Below, in pieces: positions 35,891 to 47,019 of a stretch of DNA of 64,000 nucleotides. Position numbers and translations under genes: made by a program. The first letter of the stretch is position 1. Each line of letters starts with the position of its first letter. The notes under the pieces are model-generated. The model did not search any database. It saw nothing but the letters and a program-made list of their open reading frames with translations, and was not told where the DNA came from. Location: NCBI GenBank assembly GCA_900491605.1, contig UESW01004010.1, positions 277,821-341,820 of the forward strand, given 5' to 3'. Source of the DNA: Calamus simplicifolius (taxonomy: Eukaryota; Streptophyta; Magnoliopsida; Arecales; Arecaceae).

Positions 35891-36011
35891 CAATATATAA
35901 ATTTGTATAATGTTTGAAATTTTTATATAAAGTATTATTTTATATAAAGTTGACTGAGCAATGTGTACAATTGTCTACTCGCATTTCTTCCATTTTAACA
36001 AAGAGTACCGT

Positions 36012-36306
36012 GTCGATGTGTACCGAGTCATGCTAACCCATGCCGACCCATGCCAATGAGTGTCGACCTGTGCCGACCCATGCCGGGGATACCGTGCCTG
36101 TGCCAAGGCATGCCGATGCGTGCCAGCACGTGTTGGGGCGTGCTGGTCGGCCCATGCCGGGGCGTGCCGGTAGGCCCATGCGAGTGCGTGCCGATCGACC
36201 CGTGCCGGTGATTGCTAACTAGTGCCCGTGTCGGGGCGTACCGGCATGTGTCAGGCATGCCGGTCGGCCCATGCCGGACCATGCCAGGGCGTGCCGGCCC
36301 ATGATG
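36012..36306. repeat. GC-rich minisatellite (CCCATGCCGG / GTGCCG)
   Basis: Irregular 10-bp repeats such as CCCATGCCGG and GGGCGTGCCGG between the OTU-like region and the PMD gene of the MULE. Short open frames here are composition artefacts. Confidence 0.8.
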
Positions 36307-37257
36307 ATGATTATTAGTATGCGATTATTTACTAATTTATAATTAGCAAACTATTGAGTTGTATATTGCATTTGTTATCAATCTTCAAATATGGACTCTG
36401 GCACAAAAAAGAACATTTAAAGGAAACTCAAACTTTCTTTCAAATTTCAATATATTTTATAAAAAGATATGCTAAAAGCCATAAAATATATAAGATACAT
36501 CATCAATCCCCATCTTGCCATCGTCGACGTCTGTACTACTGAGGCAAAGCATGACTAGGGTTAGGTACATCATGCTCAACTGCTGAAATATGCTGACCCT
36601 ACAACACGTGTCATCTGAGAAATAACATCGTATAGGTCGGTCCCCTATGATGTAACCTCCTCCCGGCCCATATATAGAATGCTGGTGCCAATGCTAATGG
36701 CATATATAATACGTTGCTCTTGCACGTCAGCATCAACATCATCGGGACGTGCCCGAGTAGATACGGATTGGCTTTATGGGGGATGAACTACAAGGTGCGT
36801 GATATGAGAATATCAATCAATATATCTTGATACGCAATCAGATGGTCGAGTCATCGGATGGCTCCTGCTCGCTCGGCTGAGAAGGTGATCCTTCCATCTC
36901 TCCCACTCTAATCATAGAAGGCGTACAGGATGCAGTACGATGCTACCATCGATCCTTTACTGGCTCGCACAGGGGATAGTGGCATGCAGGGATCGTCTAT
37001 ATCCTACCAAACTATCGTAGAACCTTTCAGGATGATAGGGTTCTACGACATTCTAACACTTTAGGCATCCACTAAAGAATGCAATATCTAGGACTGGACG
37101 ATCCTCCCGAATATGACGATGGGGATCCCAAACTACCTGCAACAGATAAATCCTAATCAGTTTGGTAATGTATAAAAATCATAGAAATATAAAATCGTCG
37201 ATCCTATAGTACATACCTCATCAGCCCTCAGAACGTCCAATGACTCACGTAGAACCA

Positions 37258-38010
37258 CTAAATGGTCCATCGTGGTACGTGGTGACTGCCGGGAATCCAT
37301 CGATAAATGCAGGGCCTGGCATCAGTATAATCCAGGGATGGGTGAGGAGTGAGATATGGAAAATACTCATAAATTCCATGCTGGAGCAGCATCATATATC
37401 CACTAATTTGTCTAACGGATGCCCTATTCCCCAACTGCCGATATAAATGAGCCAAGGCATCAGCACCCCAGGTATATGTGCTCACCCTATCCAAATCCCG
37501 AAGTGAAGAAAGATAAGCTATAGACACCCTCATCCGCTTTTATCAACAAAGAGTGTGCACCCTAACAAAAATAGCAAATACCCTCGTGCTGCACACTCTA
37601 TCCTATGGTGGCTATCTTTGTCAGATACAGCATGAAAATGACTTTTCAGCCACTCTAACCTCACAGACTGACTGCGTATGATAGCACCTCCTGACGCTCG
37701 TCTACCTGTGCCACACCCAATAGCTTCACTAGTAGATCCTCAGCATTCTGATCACTAATCCTATCACATGATAGTGACACTGAGACACCCATGACATTAA
37801 TCCCTAATATGGCGGCTACATCATCGAACGTGATAGTCATCCAGCCAAAGAAAAATGGAAGGTGTTCATCTCGGGCTGCCATCTCTCTAAGAAGCCCGAC
37901 ACAAGAATCTTATCGATGAACCATAAGAGCAATGCACTAGTTCAACTAGGCCGACTGCTGAACTAATGCTCTGAACCTCCTATTCGATTGCCCTGATGCC
38001 TACCACTGCC
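37258..38010 (-). pseudogene. plant mobile domain (PMD) protein carried by the MULE
   Basis: Minus-strand blocks match the PMD (MAIN/MAIL1-like) family in the right order. 'FLERWQPEMNTFHF' spans about 37860-37910. 'GWMTITFDDVAAILGINVMGVSV' starts near 37845. 'LRDLDRVSTYTWGADALAHLYRQLGN' lies in 37258-37533, followed by a 'GYMMLLQHGIYEYFP' block. The pieces sit in different frames with stops between them, so the gene is broken. PMD genes occur both as host genes involved in silencing and inside plant MULEs and Gypsy elements. Here it lies wholly within the MULE ends and divergent from the transposase. A further minus-strand exon may extend toward 38400, where I see only low-quality coding signal. 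Confidence 0.75.
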
Positions 38011-39058
38011 ACTCACCTACCTTAGCAGCATGGTTCATGCACTTCAATGGGGCCCGTTCCTATAAAATATAAATGGATAATATTAATAATTTATATAACA
38101 ACATCGTAATAATACATTAAAGGAAATATAGTAGAATAACAAACAAACAATACTTGTTGCCTTCAAATGGAGGCTGCTATATGTGTCCTGAAACTACTAA
38201 GGACAGACTCATCCTCTGGATCGCCTGACATGGCCCATCCGCTTCATCTTCAACATCCATAGCTGGGATGCCCTCATCTACTGTCTCAACTAGGGCTTTG
38301 GTGCAACAGGAACCTCAGGCTCAGCATGCCTGCCACGTCGTCTCCTAATTGATACTGTGGGTCTAACTCGTGAGGGATCAGCATCCATATCTGAAACATG
38401 GCATTAATCAACATTAATATGAAAAATTAAAATATATCCAAATTTTTTTCAAAAAACTAAACTATACCGATTTATACATTATTTTTATTAAAATAACATA
38501 ATAATTTTACATATAAATCTTTACTAAATAATAAATTTATTTTATATATGAGCATTTACTAAATATTATTTTTTAAACAACATATAAACATCAATTTATT
38601 TTATATATAAATTTATTTTATATATGATCTCTGTTCGATGGAATCCGCCGAACAGAGAACACTCTGTTCAGCCCAATGGTGTCGAACAGAGAGACAGGGC
38701 CGAGCACTCTCTATTCGACCCATGCCGAGCTTGCCGGAGGGGGGCAGAGGGAGGGAGGGAGGCGAAGGCGGTGGGTTTCGTAGGGAACTCACCGCCGCTG
38801 CTTGCCGGTGCTGGGGAAGGAGGTTACCGCTGCTGCCGATGCCGGGGAAGGAGTCACCGGGGACATTGCCTACGGTACCGAGGAAGGAGAAGAAAAGAGG
38901 GAAGAGGGAAGGAGGGGTTCGTTCCGGCGGTGCGGGAAAGAGGGAGAGGGGTTCTGTAGAGATTTGGGGGGTGCAAAGGGGAAGGGGTAGTTTAGGAAAA
39001 AAATTTCAAGGGAGGTCCAAAGGGTAATTTGAGGGGTAGAGAGTAAAAAAATAAAAAT
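38011..39058. other. right arm of the MULE, non-coding
   Basis: AT-rich spacer to about 38620, then GGCCGAAC-type blocks (38630-38725), then G-rich sequence (38725-39000) that mirrors the C-rich left arm. Open frames here are compositional. Confidence 0.5.
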
Positions 39059-39874
39059 GGGGTTGTACTGAGTAAAAAATGTGGTGCAAATAGAAGCTTC
39101 CGATGTGGTAATATAATAAATTACTTTTTTAATAATTTTTTTTTCTTTTGATCGCTCTCTATTTATCCTTCTCTACCAACCTCGCTGGAACATTCATGTC
39201 GAAGGTTCCAAGCCACACCTCTTCTACAGAGTCGGACCGCCGCCCAACGATTCTATGACACACTGCAAAACTTCTTTCGATCCTCACTAGTCGCTTCGAA
39301 TATCATTAATAAATACAAAATTTTTTAAACATTATCATTTATAAATATATTTTTTAAATTAAATTATAATAAGATATAATTTTTAATAAATTTAATTTAT
39401 GAATATTTTAAAATTTTGATGTTATATGGCTGATAATCTATTTGTCATGCCAAAATAATTAATATTACTGTTGCATTACCTGTGTATATCAAACACAGTA
39501 ATCAACATTATTGGTAATCTATCAAGTGATAATCTATCTTGTAGATAATTCATATTATCATTTAAAATTGCTGAAGATGCACCAAACGCAACCATAGAAA
39601 AATAAAAAAAATAAAAAAATCAAAAAACAAGGCAACCCTAATACAAAACAAATAGTTGTCTTCTATTGCAGCTCCTTAGTTAATATTTAGACCAACATCC
39701 GAGCTATTAGAACATTCCTTAATGTGACCGATAGGAAGCAATGAATTAAAACCCTCTCAATAATCCAAGAAGGGCCATCAGATCAATTGGAGATCACTGA
39801 AACTGTCCAGGAAGCTAAACTGTAGGGGAAAAATCTTACGTGAAGGGAAAGCTATATTACGAGCGATCCAAGAA

Positions 39875-40757
39875 GAAAAAGATTTTGTACACCACATCTG
39901 ATGCAACAAGTTCTACATGGACTGTATCATCCCTTTTTATTGGTCCACATCCGTACGATACCCATTAAAAAATATTAAACACCATAATGACATTTTGAAA
40001 AACAATTACATCCCATTTTTAAACTTACAACACCCAAGTTTTAAACTTACGACACCCGTCCAGAAAGCAAAAAAAATTACGACGCCCTAATTATAAACTT
40101 ACGATACCGTAGTTATAAAATTACGACACCCACTTAGAAAACGTGTATGTACACAAATTTAAAAAAAAAAGTTAAACGGATATTAATGCACGTCACATTA
40201 AAATTTAATTTAAGATGACACCCCAGTTTTAAACTACGACACCCTAGTTTTAAACTTACGACACCCATTTAGAAAACAAAAAAAAATTACGACATCCAAT
40301 TTTAAACTTAACACCCTAGTTTTAAACTTACGACACCCGTTCAGAAAACGTATCTGTACACAACTTCAAAAAAAAAGCTGAATAGTATTAATGCATATGA
40401 GATAGCTTTTTCTTTTTTGAAATTTGTGTATAGACACCTTTTTGAACCGATGTCTTAATTTTATAACTAGTGTCGTAAGTTTAAAACTGGGGTGTCGTAA
40501 TTTTTTTTTTTTTTAAACAGATATCTTAATTTTATAACTACGGTGTCTTAAGTTTAAACTGATGTCATTTTTTTTTTTTTTTGTATCTTAACTTTATAAC
40601 TATGTCATAAGTTTAAAACTGATGTCGTAATTTTTTTCATCAAAATGTCGTAAAACTATCTTAACATTTTTTAATAGATATCGACCAATAAGAATGGACA
40701 ATGTAGCTTACGTAGGACTTACTGCATTGAATACAGTGTACAAAGTCTTTTCCTTTC
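39875..40757. mobile_element. foldback (long inverted repeat) MITE-like element, 883 bp
   Basis: The ends GAAAAAGATTTTGTACAC (left) and GAAAGGAAAAGACTTTGTACAC (right, reverse complement) start arms that pair through 'TTATTGGTC' and 'CATTAAAAAATRTTAA' to near the centre (about 40390). Both arms are packed with TTTTAAACTTACGACACCC-type repeats in opposite orientation. AAGAA flanks both ends (39870-39874 and 40758-40762). No coding capacity. The transcript of either strand could fold into a long hairpin. Confidence 0.75.
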
Positions 40758-40762
40758 AAGAA

Positions 40763-42030
40763 ACGAAAAAACTACGACAATTAGCCATGCTTCTCTGATA
40801 CGTCCATCGTCCAGAGATCTTTCATCACATCCATTCAACCTCATAGACACCAAAATTTGCATTTCCCAACAACAAACAAATTATAAAATTATGTGACTCA
40901 GCTTAAGATGAGAACTCAAAAACTCAACTACTTGCACTCTTGATATGCATGAGATATCATCATACAATCACCACTTTATATTCGTAAAGAAGCCATCCCG
41001 ATTGTTAGAATGTGGCAGGTACTCAAAGATCCAAACCCCTCCCATGAACACCACAGAAGCAGCCAGCCATTGTGCTCAATGATATGTTATTAGATTGATG
41101 GATCAAATCTATGTCGGGGAAGAGATCAAACACTCTTTCAGACATTCTGGAGATATACAAGAGAAGCTACAGATGTCTGCCTTTTATCATTTTTAGCTAG
41201 AATAACAAATGATGGAAATAGACTGGGTCCACTGAAAGAAAATTAAACAGTTGTCTTTCTGAGATACATGTCCAATAAAACTGAAATTATACCAAACAGT
41301 AGACAATCTTCACATCAATATGGAAAATGCTCTTTAATGCAAGAAAACTTCAGGTCCCACTTTTTCGCCACTTCTTCACCAAATTGTGGAAGGAAATGAG
41401 CGCAAGTAGAAGGCTGGTTCATGTTAAACCAAACTGGTCTTTGGAAAATTTACAGCTTTACACTACCGGTCGTAATTGTTCTAGAAATACAAAGTATATA
41501 CAGAAAGTATAGAATGTCAGAAAGAAGTGAGCTTTTTATTTTTAGTGTAATTTTTTCAACTGTTAGAAGGCTTGGGTGCAAAAATACAGGAGTAAAACCC
41601 CTCGGCAGCTTTGAATTATAACATGTTCAAGAAAGACTATAGCCTATTTTGCCCAGAAATAAATTGTCAGAAGAAGAGGAGCGGTTGCATAATCCAGTCG
41701 ATTGTCATCTTTAACTCTTCTTTCTTCTCCGAGTTCACATGCCCACATATATTTTGAGGATTGAGACCCTAAGGTTTTATCAATGATCAACAATGCCAGT
41801 TGTAAGCCAGTGCTAGCAAGTCCATCTGCAGTTTATAACTTCCTCTCTGCATTCAAAGCATCACAACTAATCTTAAAATAGAATTTATAATCATCAGTTT
41901 CCATGAATATTGCAGTGATTATCCATCATATCACCTACCCAAAGGCAAGATAACCTTTTGCATTACAAACAAATCCCCAGGAAAAATGAAATGTCTGCTA
42001 TAAGAAAAGATGATGAACCTTACAGTAGGA
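40763..42030. other. 3' flank of the membrane-protein gene
   Basis: No recognisable gene or element. The part next to 42031 probably holds the 3' UTR of the minus-strand gene. Confidence 0.45.
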
Positions 42031-45000
42031 TCAAGACTCGGGTATAGCTTGTGAAGAAGGAAGGAACCTCATGAGGAAGCTCGAAAGTGACCAGATGCAG
42101 ATGATTCCAAGGATTTGGAGAACGATCAGTAGAGTCCCTAAAGAGTTGCTTACGGCCAATGTTTGTGATGTCATCTCAGCTCCTCTCACAGAAAAGGAGA
42201 GTGCTGTCACCAACTGAGCTGCTCTATTCAATTGATGTAATCTATATACCTGAAGGAATATGAGAGTAACTTGACTCATTCAAATCCAGGAATTAATGAT
42301 AACTGGCTCAGAATCTCCTTGCTCAAGACAATAATAACAATTTTTCTGGGTGTTCAAGAGTAATTCACAATTAGCCAAACTGGATATAAGTACCCGTAGT
42401 GCGAAATTCAAGTAACCTAAAAAGGATCAATACATATGATATGCATCTAAAGCGGCGGAAGCCTCATGCACTACTAATCATCTTTTATATTAAAGGAAAA
42501 TTTTATTATATTAGATAGAGCTAGACAGTGTTATCATGCAACAACTATGGACTGAAATTTATGATCAGGAAACTAGTTCAAGAGTGATTGAGTAAATTCT
42601 CGTATGGAATGGCCCAGACAAGCCATTGAAATAACTTCAATATTTGTCTTTGAACAACATGACGAATTCTTCATCTCCACATGGTGCATTCAAGAATCAA
42701 GAGAAAATGATGCCATACAACTTCAGGTCTGCAATTTCAAATTGCATTGACATTACTGAAATCATATCCTGTGATGTAATTGACTGATCTCTTACTTTGT
42801 ACTATTGGAAAATAATTAAATACCAGTATAAAACATGGTTGGTAAATACAACCGTTGCATCTAAAACTTCGAAAAAATTGCAAGAGATATTCTTGAATTG
42901 TGCACTTCAATTTGGTTCTTTGGCATATAATATGTCCAAGAAATGAATGCAGTTACCTACATCAAGTGGTGCCTTGTCCACTCTTACTTTCCAATTACAG
43001 GAAATTTGGATCATAACCCCCTAGTAGCATGAGATTTTGATGTATGCAATTGTAACAAAATAGGTTAAGTCTCATGCCTACCATTTGGCATATGAAATCC
43101 TTCTATTTTTAAAAGTCGCCTTGACCAAAAAGAAAAAAAAAATAGCACAATTTTAGAGGTTGAGAGTACAGTCAGAGTTCAACTTATCTAGATTTATTCT
43201 ATTAAGTTGGTCCCACTAGCTAGAGAAGGCTTGATGGTTAAGTTCAAGCAAAGTACTGAAAACTTGATGGTTAAGTTCAAGGAAAATTTACCAAAGACTT
43301 GGGGGTTAAGTTCAAGGAAAAAGTATCCCTTTCTGTTTCTATAACAGCAACAACAAAAGTCTGCCATGTTACACGGACCAAATCAATCAAGTCCATATTA
43401 CCACTGTTATTGAAATTCAAACATCTCATGCATACAATATGAAAGGATGCAGCGAGATAGAGAACTCCCCAGGTTCAGATTTTGGATGAAGATTTCCTGT
43501 ACATGGTTCTTGAAGTCCCTTGAAATCAATAAAGTTACAACCAAAAATAACTAATTAGTTATAATTTTCCATGAAGTAATATAACTTGGAGCCATACCAC
43601 TGACTGCCAAGATGAATGGACTGAAATGCCTCACCCTTTATAAAAAGATGAAAACAAGTTTTGAAGACTCTGTTTTAGTTTCCTCTAGATCAAATGATTT
43701 TCCATTTCTGCAAATGGTTTCAGCAGTTTTTAACTTCAATTTTGTCAACTTTGGCCAACAGTATGAAGGAAAAAAAATCCATGAGTCAACTAAAATTAAG
43801 AAAAAAGGGCATATAAATGAAGTAAAATATGTCAAAATAGATTAGACAACATTTTTCTAGTATACCGTCTAAGATGTTTGGATGTATCACAGTCAAACAG
43901 GCCAGATGGCCCGTGTTAGGCATGGCATGGTTACTATGGTAATCATGCTAGGCCATGCACAACACGAACTCACAGGCCGTGGCATGCTGGCTTGGCACGA
44001 ACCGCAGGTTGGCACGGGCCAGGCATGCGAGCCGGCCTTACACAGCCTCTCGTGGACTGGCCGGCCAAGCACATGAAGAGCTACCTATGGCCCGTTTGTA
44101 TGTTTTTACATTTTTACCCCAGTAACATCCATAAATGGCTAGTTTCAAGGGTATTTTTGTCTAGATTCTTAGAAAAAGTCACTTTTTTCTTTTCCAACAA
44201 CCAAAAATGACTAGTTTTCATGCATTCTCATCTATTGATTAAAAATGCCGAACCTGAGACATGCCGGATGAAGGACGAAAATGAACACCCCCTTTGAATG
44301 ACTAGAAGATTGGAGATAAATGACAAAAGTAACCATGAAGAAGACGAGAACCAAACAAAACAATGACAGACGACATGACTGTGATGGCAAGCCATGAACA
44401 AAAGTATATATATTTAATTTATTTCATTTTATTTTTATAAAATTAGTTTAAAAAAATAAAAAATTCCTAGCCCATCAAGCCCACATGGGCTGACATACCA
44501 AGCCGACAAGTCAGGTCAAGCTATGGTTGTGTTACGAGTTAGCATGGCATGGTGTCCCGGCCTCCTCAAGACTGCAAACCTAGGGGTCCTATCGAGCCCC
44601 TCATGACATTACAGGCCATGCCAACATGGCCCATAATAGGAGCCATGTTGGGCCGAGCCAGCCTTGAGCTATACCGCAGTTGGTCCAACACAGTGGCTCA
44701 ACCCAACCAAGGTCGTGGGCCTAAGGGTTGTGCTAGGGCCCTACTGGTGTTGCAAGCCATGCCAGCATAGCCCATAATAGAAGCCGTACAAGGCCGACAC
44801 ACACAACGACCCATCAAGCCAATCCTAACACGGGTTGTGCCATTACAACTCGACCTATTCGACAACTTTAATTTGGATAAATTCATATGGAAACTATTAA
44901 AAAATTATTTTCAAATGATAACATATAAGTGTATTACATATTTTTCTTATTTGATGACAAATAATACATGACAACTTAGATATCCGTAAAATTTGAGTTC

Positions 45001-46968
45001 AAGTATAATAAAACCTTTACCAAAAACCTTTTCTTTTATAATATTTAAAACTCGATGTCTTTGACACATTTAAATCTTCTCAAAGCTCATTAATTTTAAT
45101 CTAGAAAAAATACTTTATCATACAAAGAAATGAATAAATAACAAAATTCATCATAACCAGTCCATCCATACAATAAAATTTAAATTAGTTTTGGCTAAAA
45201 GTCTAAAACCAACCATAGTATAAAATCCCAGCCAAATAAAATGTATTTTTTTTATTTCAGAGTTTCAAAAAAAAACTGCAAACAAAAACAAGAACAGGAA
45301 AAGATGAGGGAAAAAATTAAATTCAAAACTATATTCGAAATCTAATATGAGTATTCACGCCCAAATTGTTGCTTTAATTATATAAAAATTAGAAAACTAT
45401 AATGAAGTAATTAAGAACGGTCAGCATCATGCAAGAGAGACACAAAACAAAAAATAATTAGATCTACCAAGAAGTGACATCTAAACCAACAAGTACATAT
45501 GCCATGCATGCATATGATATGCTTTCCTATAATACACCTCTTCATGACATCCAAGAAGTCTTTGCCAGTTGCCACCAGTCTCCCTTAACTCAAAATGAAG
45601 ACTAAAAGACACCAAAGCAGAAAAGATAATCATAAATCTAGAGAGGAGAAGGAAAAGCCTTTCCTTATCCTCTTTGCATAGAAGACAACCTAGATAATCA
45701 TATTATTAGCATAAGTAACAACATGAGAACTCCACTTATAAAGACACCCTAATCCACCAACATGATCATCTTAACAGCTTCATTCCAAGAAATCCTATTT
45801 CCATGACAACATTCAACATCTTTAACCTTTAGCAGCATGAACAATGCTTCCTTTCCCCTCCACTCTTGACTGAGGATGGCATTAATATGGTTGTCAATCA
45901 GCCAGCCCAGACTATAAAAGCCCAAGCACAACCAGGCAACATAAACAAAGGCCCAAGGCCAAAGCACATCTAGTTTGTAATTTCCAAAAAATTCAATTTA
46001 TTCCAACATTGCATGGTGTTGTTCCTTTGTTCTATCTAACAAATTCAATATGGTTAAGATTCAGAACGTTTCAAACTTATAGTTTCTAGTATTTCCACTC
46101 CAAAATAAATAAATAAATAAATTATTATCAACAAACATATTTACATCTTATCCCACATTTTTTCACGAAGCAATTTTTCAACAACCAGCTTCTCCACTGA
46201 TATCACAACATCAGGATCATTATCATATCAACAGCTACTTGGATAAAAAGTATTCACCTGAAAGATGACAGGGATGACTGGCCAAGCAGGTGACTTTTGA
46301 TAACGTGCATACTGCTCAAATGCAAACTGTACAACAAGTCCTACCAGATATGGAGCAAGAGTAGCTGAAGCTGCTGGGCCGGTCCACGGCCAAACCATGC
46401 CCATTGTTAGAAGAGGAATTATCAGGCTCAAAGCCAAAGTTGCAACTGATGACACACGAAGACCATACTGGTTTTTGGACCAATAATTATTTTTAGGTGC
46501 TTTAGATGCTAATTGCTGTAGAGGTCTCCAGAGGAGATCAACTAGCAGAACAAAAATTGCAACTCCACTATAGAAAAGAGCTTCTGTAAAGAACAGGATA
46601 AGAAAATCTGCACATGAAGAATAAACAACGTTTAACTCAGCAAATGCATGGAAAAGGTTCATATGGTTAAGTTATACACACCAAGTAAATTTTTGCAAGC
46701 CACATTTACAGGAATAGATATATCATGTAACAATAACAATAACAACAACTCAACCCTATTGATGATTATTAACATTAAGTTTTAGTGTAAATAATCCAGA
46801 AGCCAAAATCTTAAGTCACATGAAACTCAGAAAATGTACAATCAAAAGAGCAATTGAGATGGAATCATGGTGGAGCACATCAAACCTTAGGATAAACTTT
46901 CAAGTTGGGTAATTTACACTGTGATGTAATAGAAATTTGGGTTGACCAACACAAGAAGACAAGCTCAG

Positions 46969-47019
<51 letters not shown>

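Larger units (their letters stand above)
32392..39101 (+). mobile_element. Mutator-like element (MULE) with transposase, OTU-like and PMD genes
   Basis: A 6,710-bp element. TIRs start GGGAGCTTCTATTTGCAC (left) and GGAAGCTTCTATTTGCAC (right, reverse complement) and stay similar for about 43 bp through CTCAGTA. The flanking 9-mers GATATGATA (32383-32391) and GATGTGGTA (39102-39110) match at 7 of 9, the duplication length expected of MULEs. Plus strand: a MURA/FAR1-type transposase and OTU-like region (32880-35890). Minus strand: a PMD gene (37258-38010). Paired GGCCGAACAAAG blocks near both ends form potential stem-loops. All genes carry lesions, so the copy looks dead. Confidence 0.88.
32062..39593. 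mobile_element. small TIR element (PIF/Harbinger-like?) interrupted by a MULE
   Basis: The left end GGGGCGTTTGGTAGCA and the reverse complement of the right end GGTTGCGTTTGGTGCA form short TIRs. The flanks share ATA (32059-32061 and 39594-39596). Without the inserted MULE the element is only about 820 bp. The left arm contains tandem copies (near 32130 and 32240) of a roughly 110-bp unit with TTTAAATGGGRCCCACYAGATAACTATGTTTGGTA. Superfamily is tentative: the 3-bp duplication and G-rich ends fit PIF/Harbinger, but the triplet is not the usual TWA. Confidence 0.5.

Noticed and set aside
38624..39027. Three overlapping open frames of 62-129 codons
   Set aside because: G-rich right arm of the MULE; the same composition without stops, and no protein family match.
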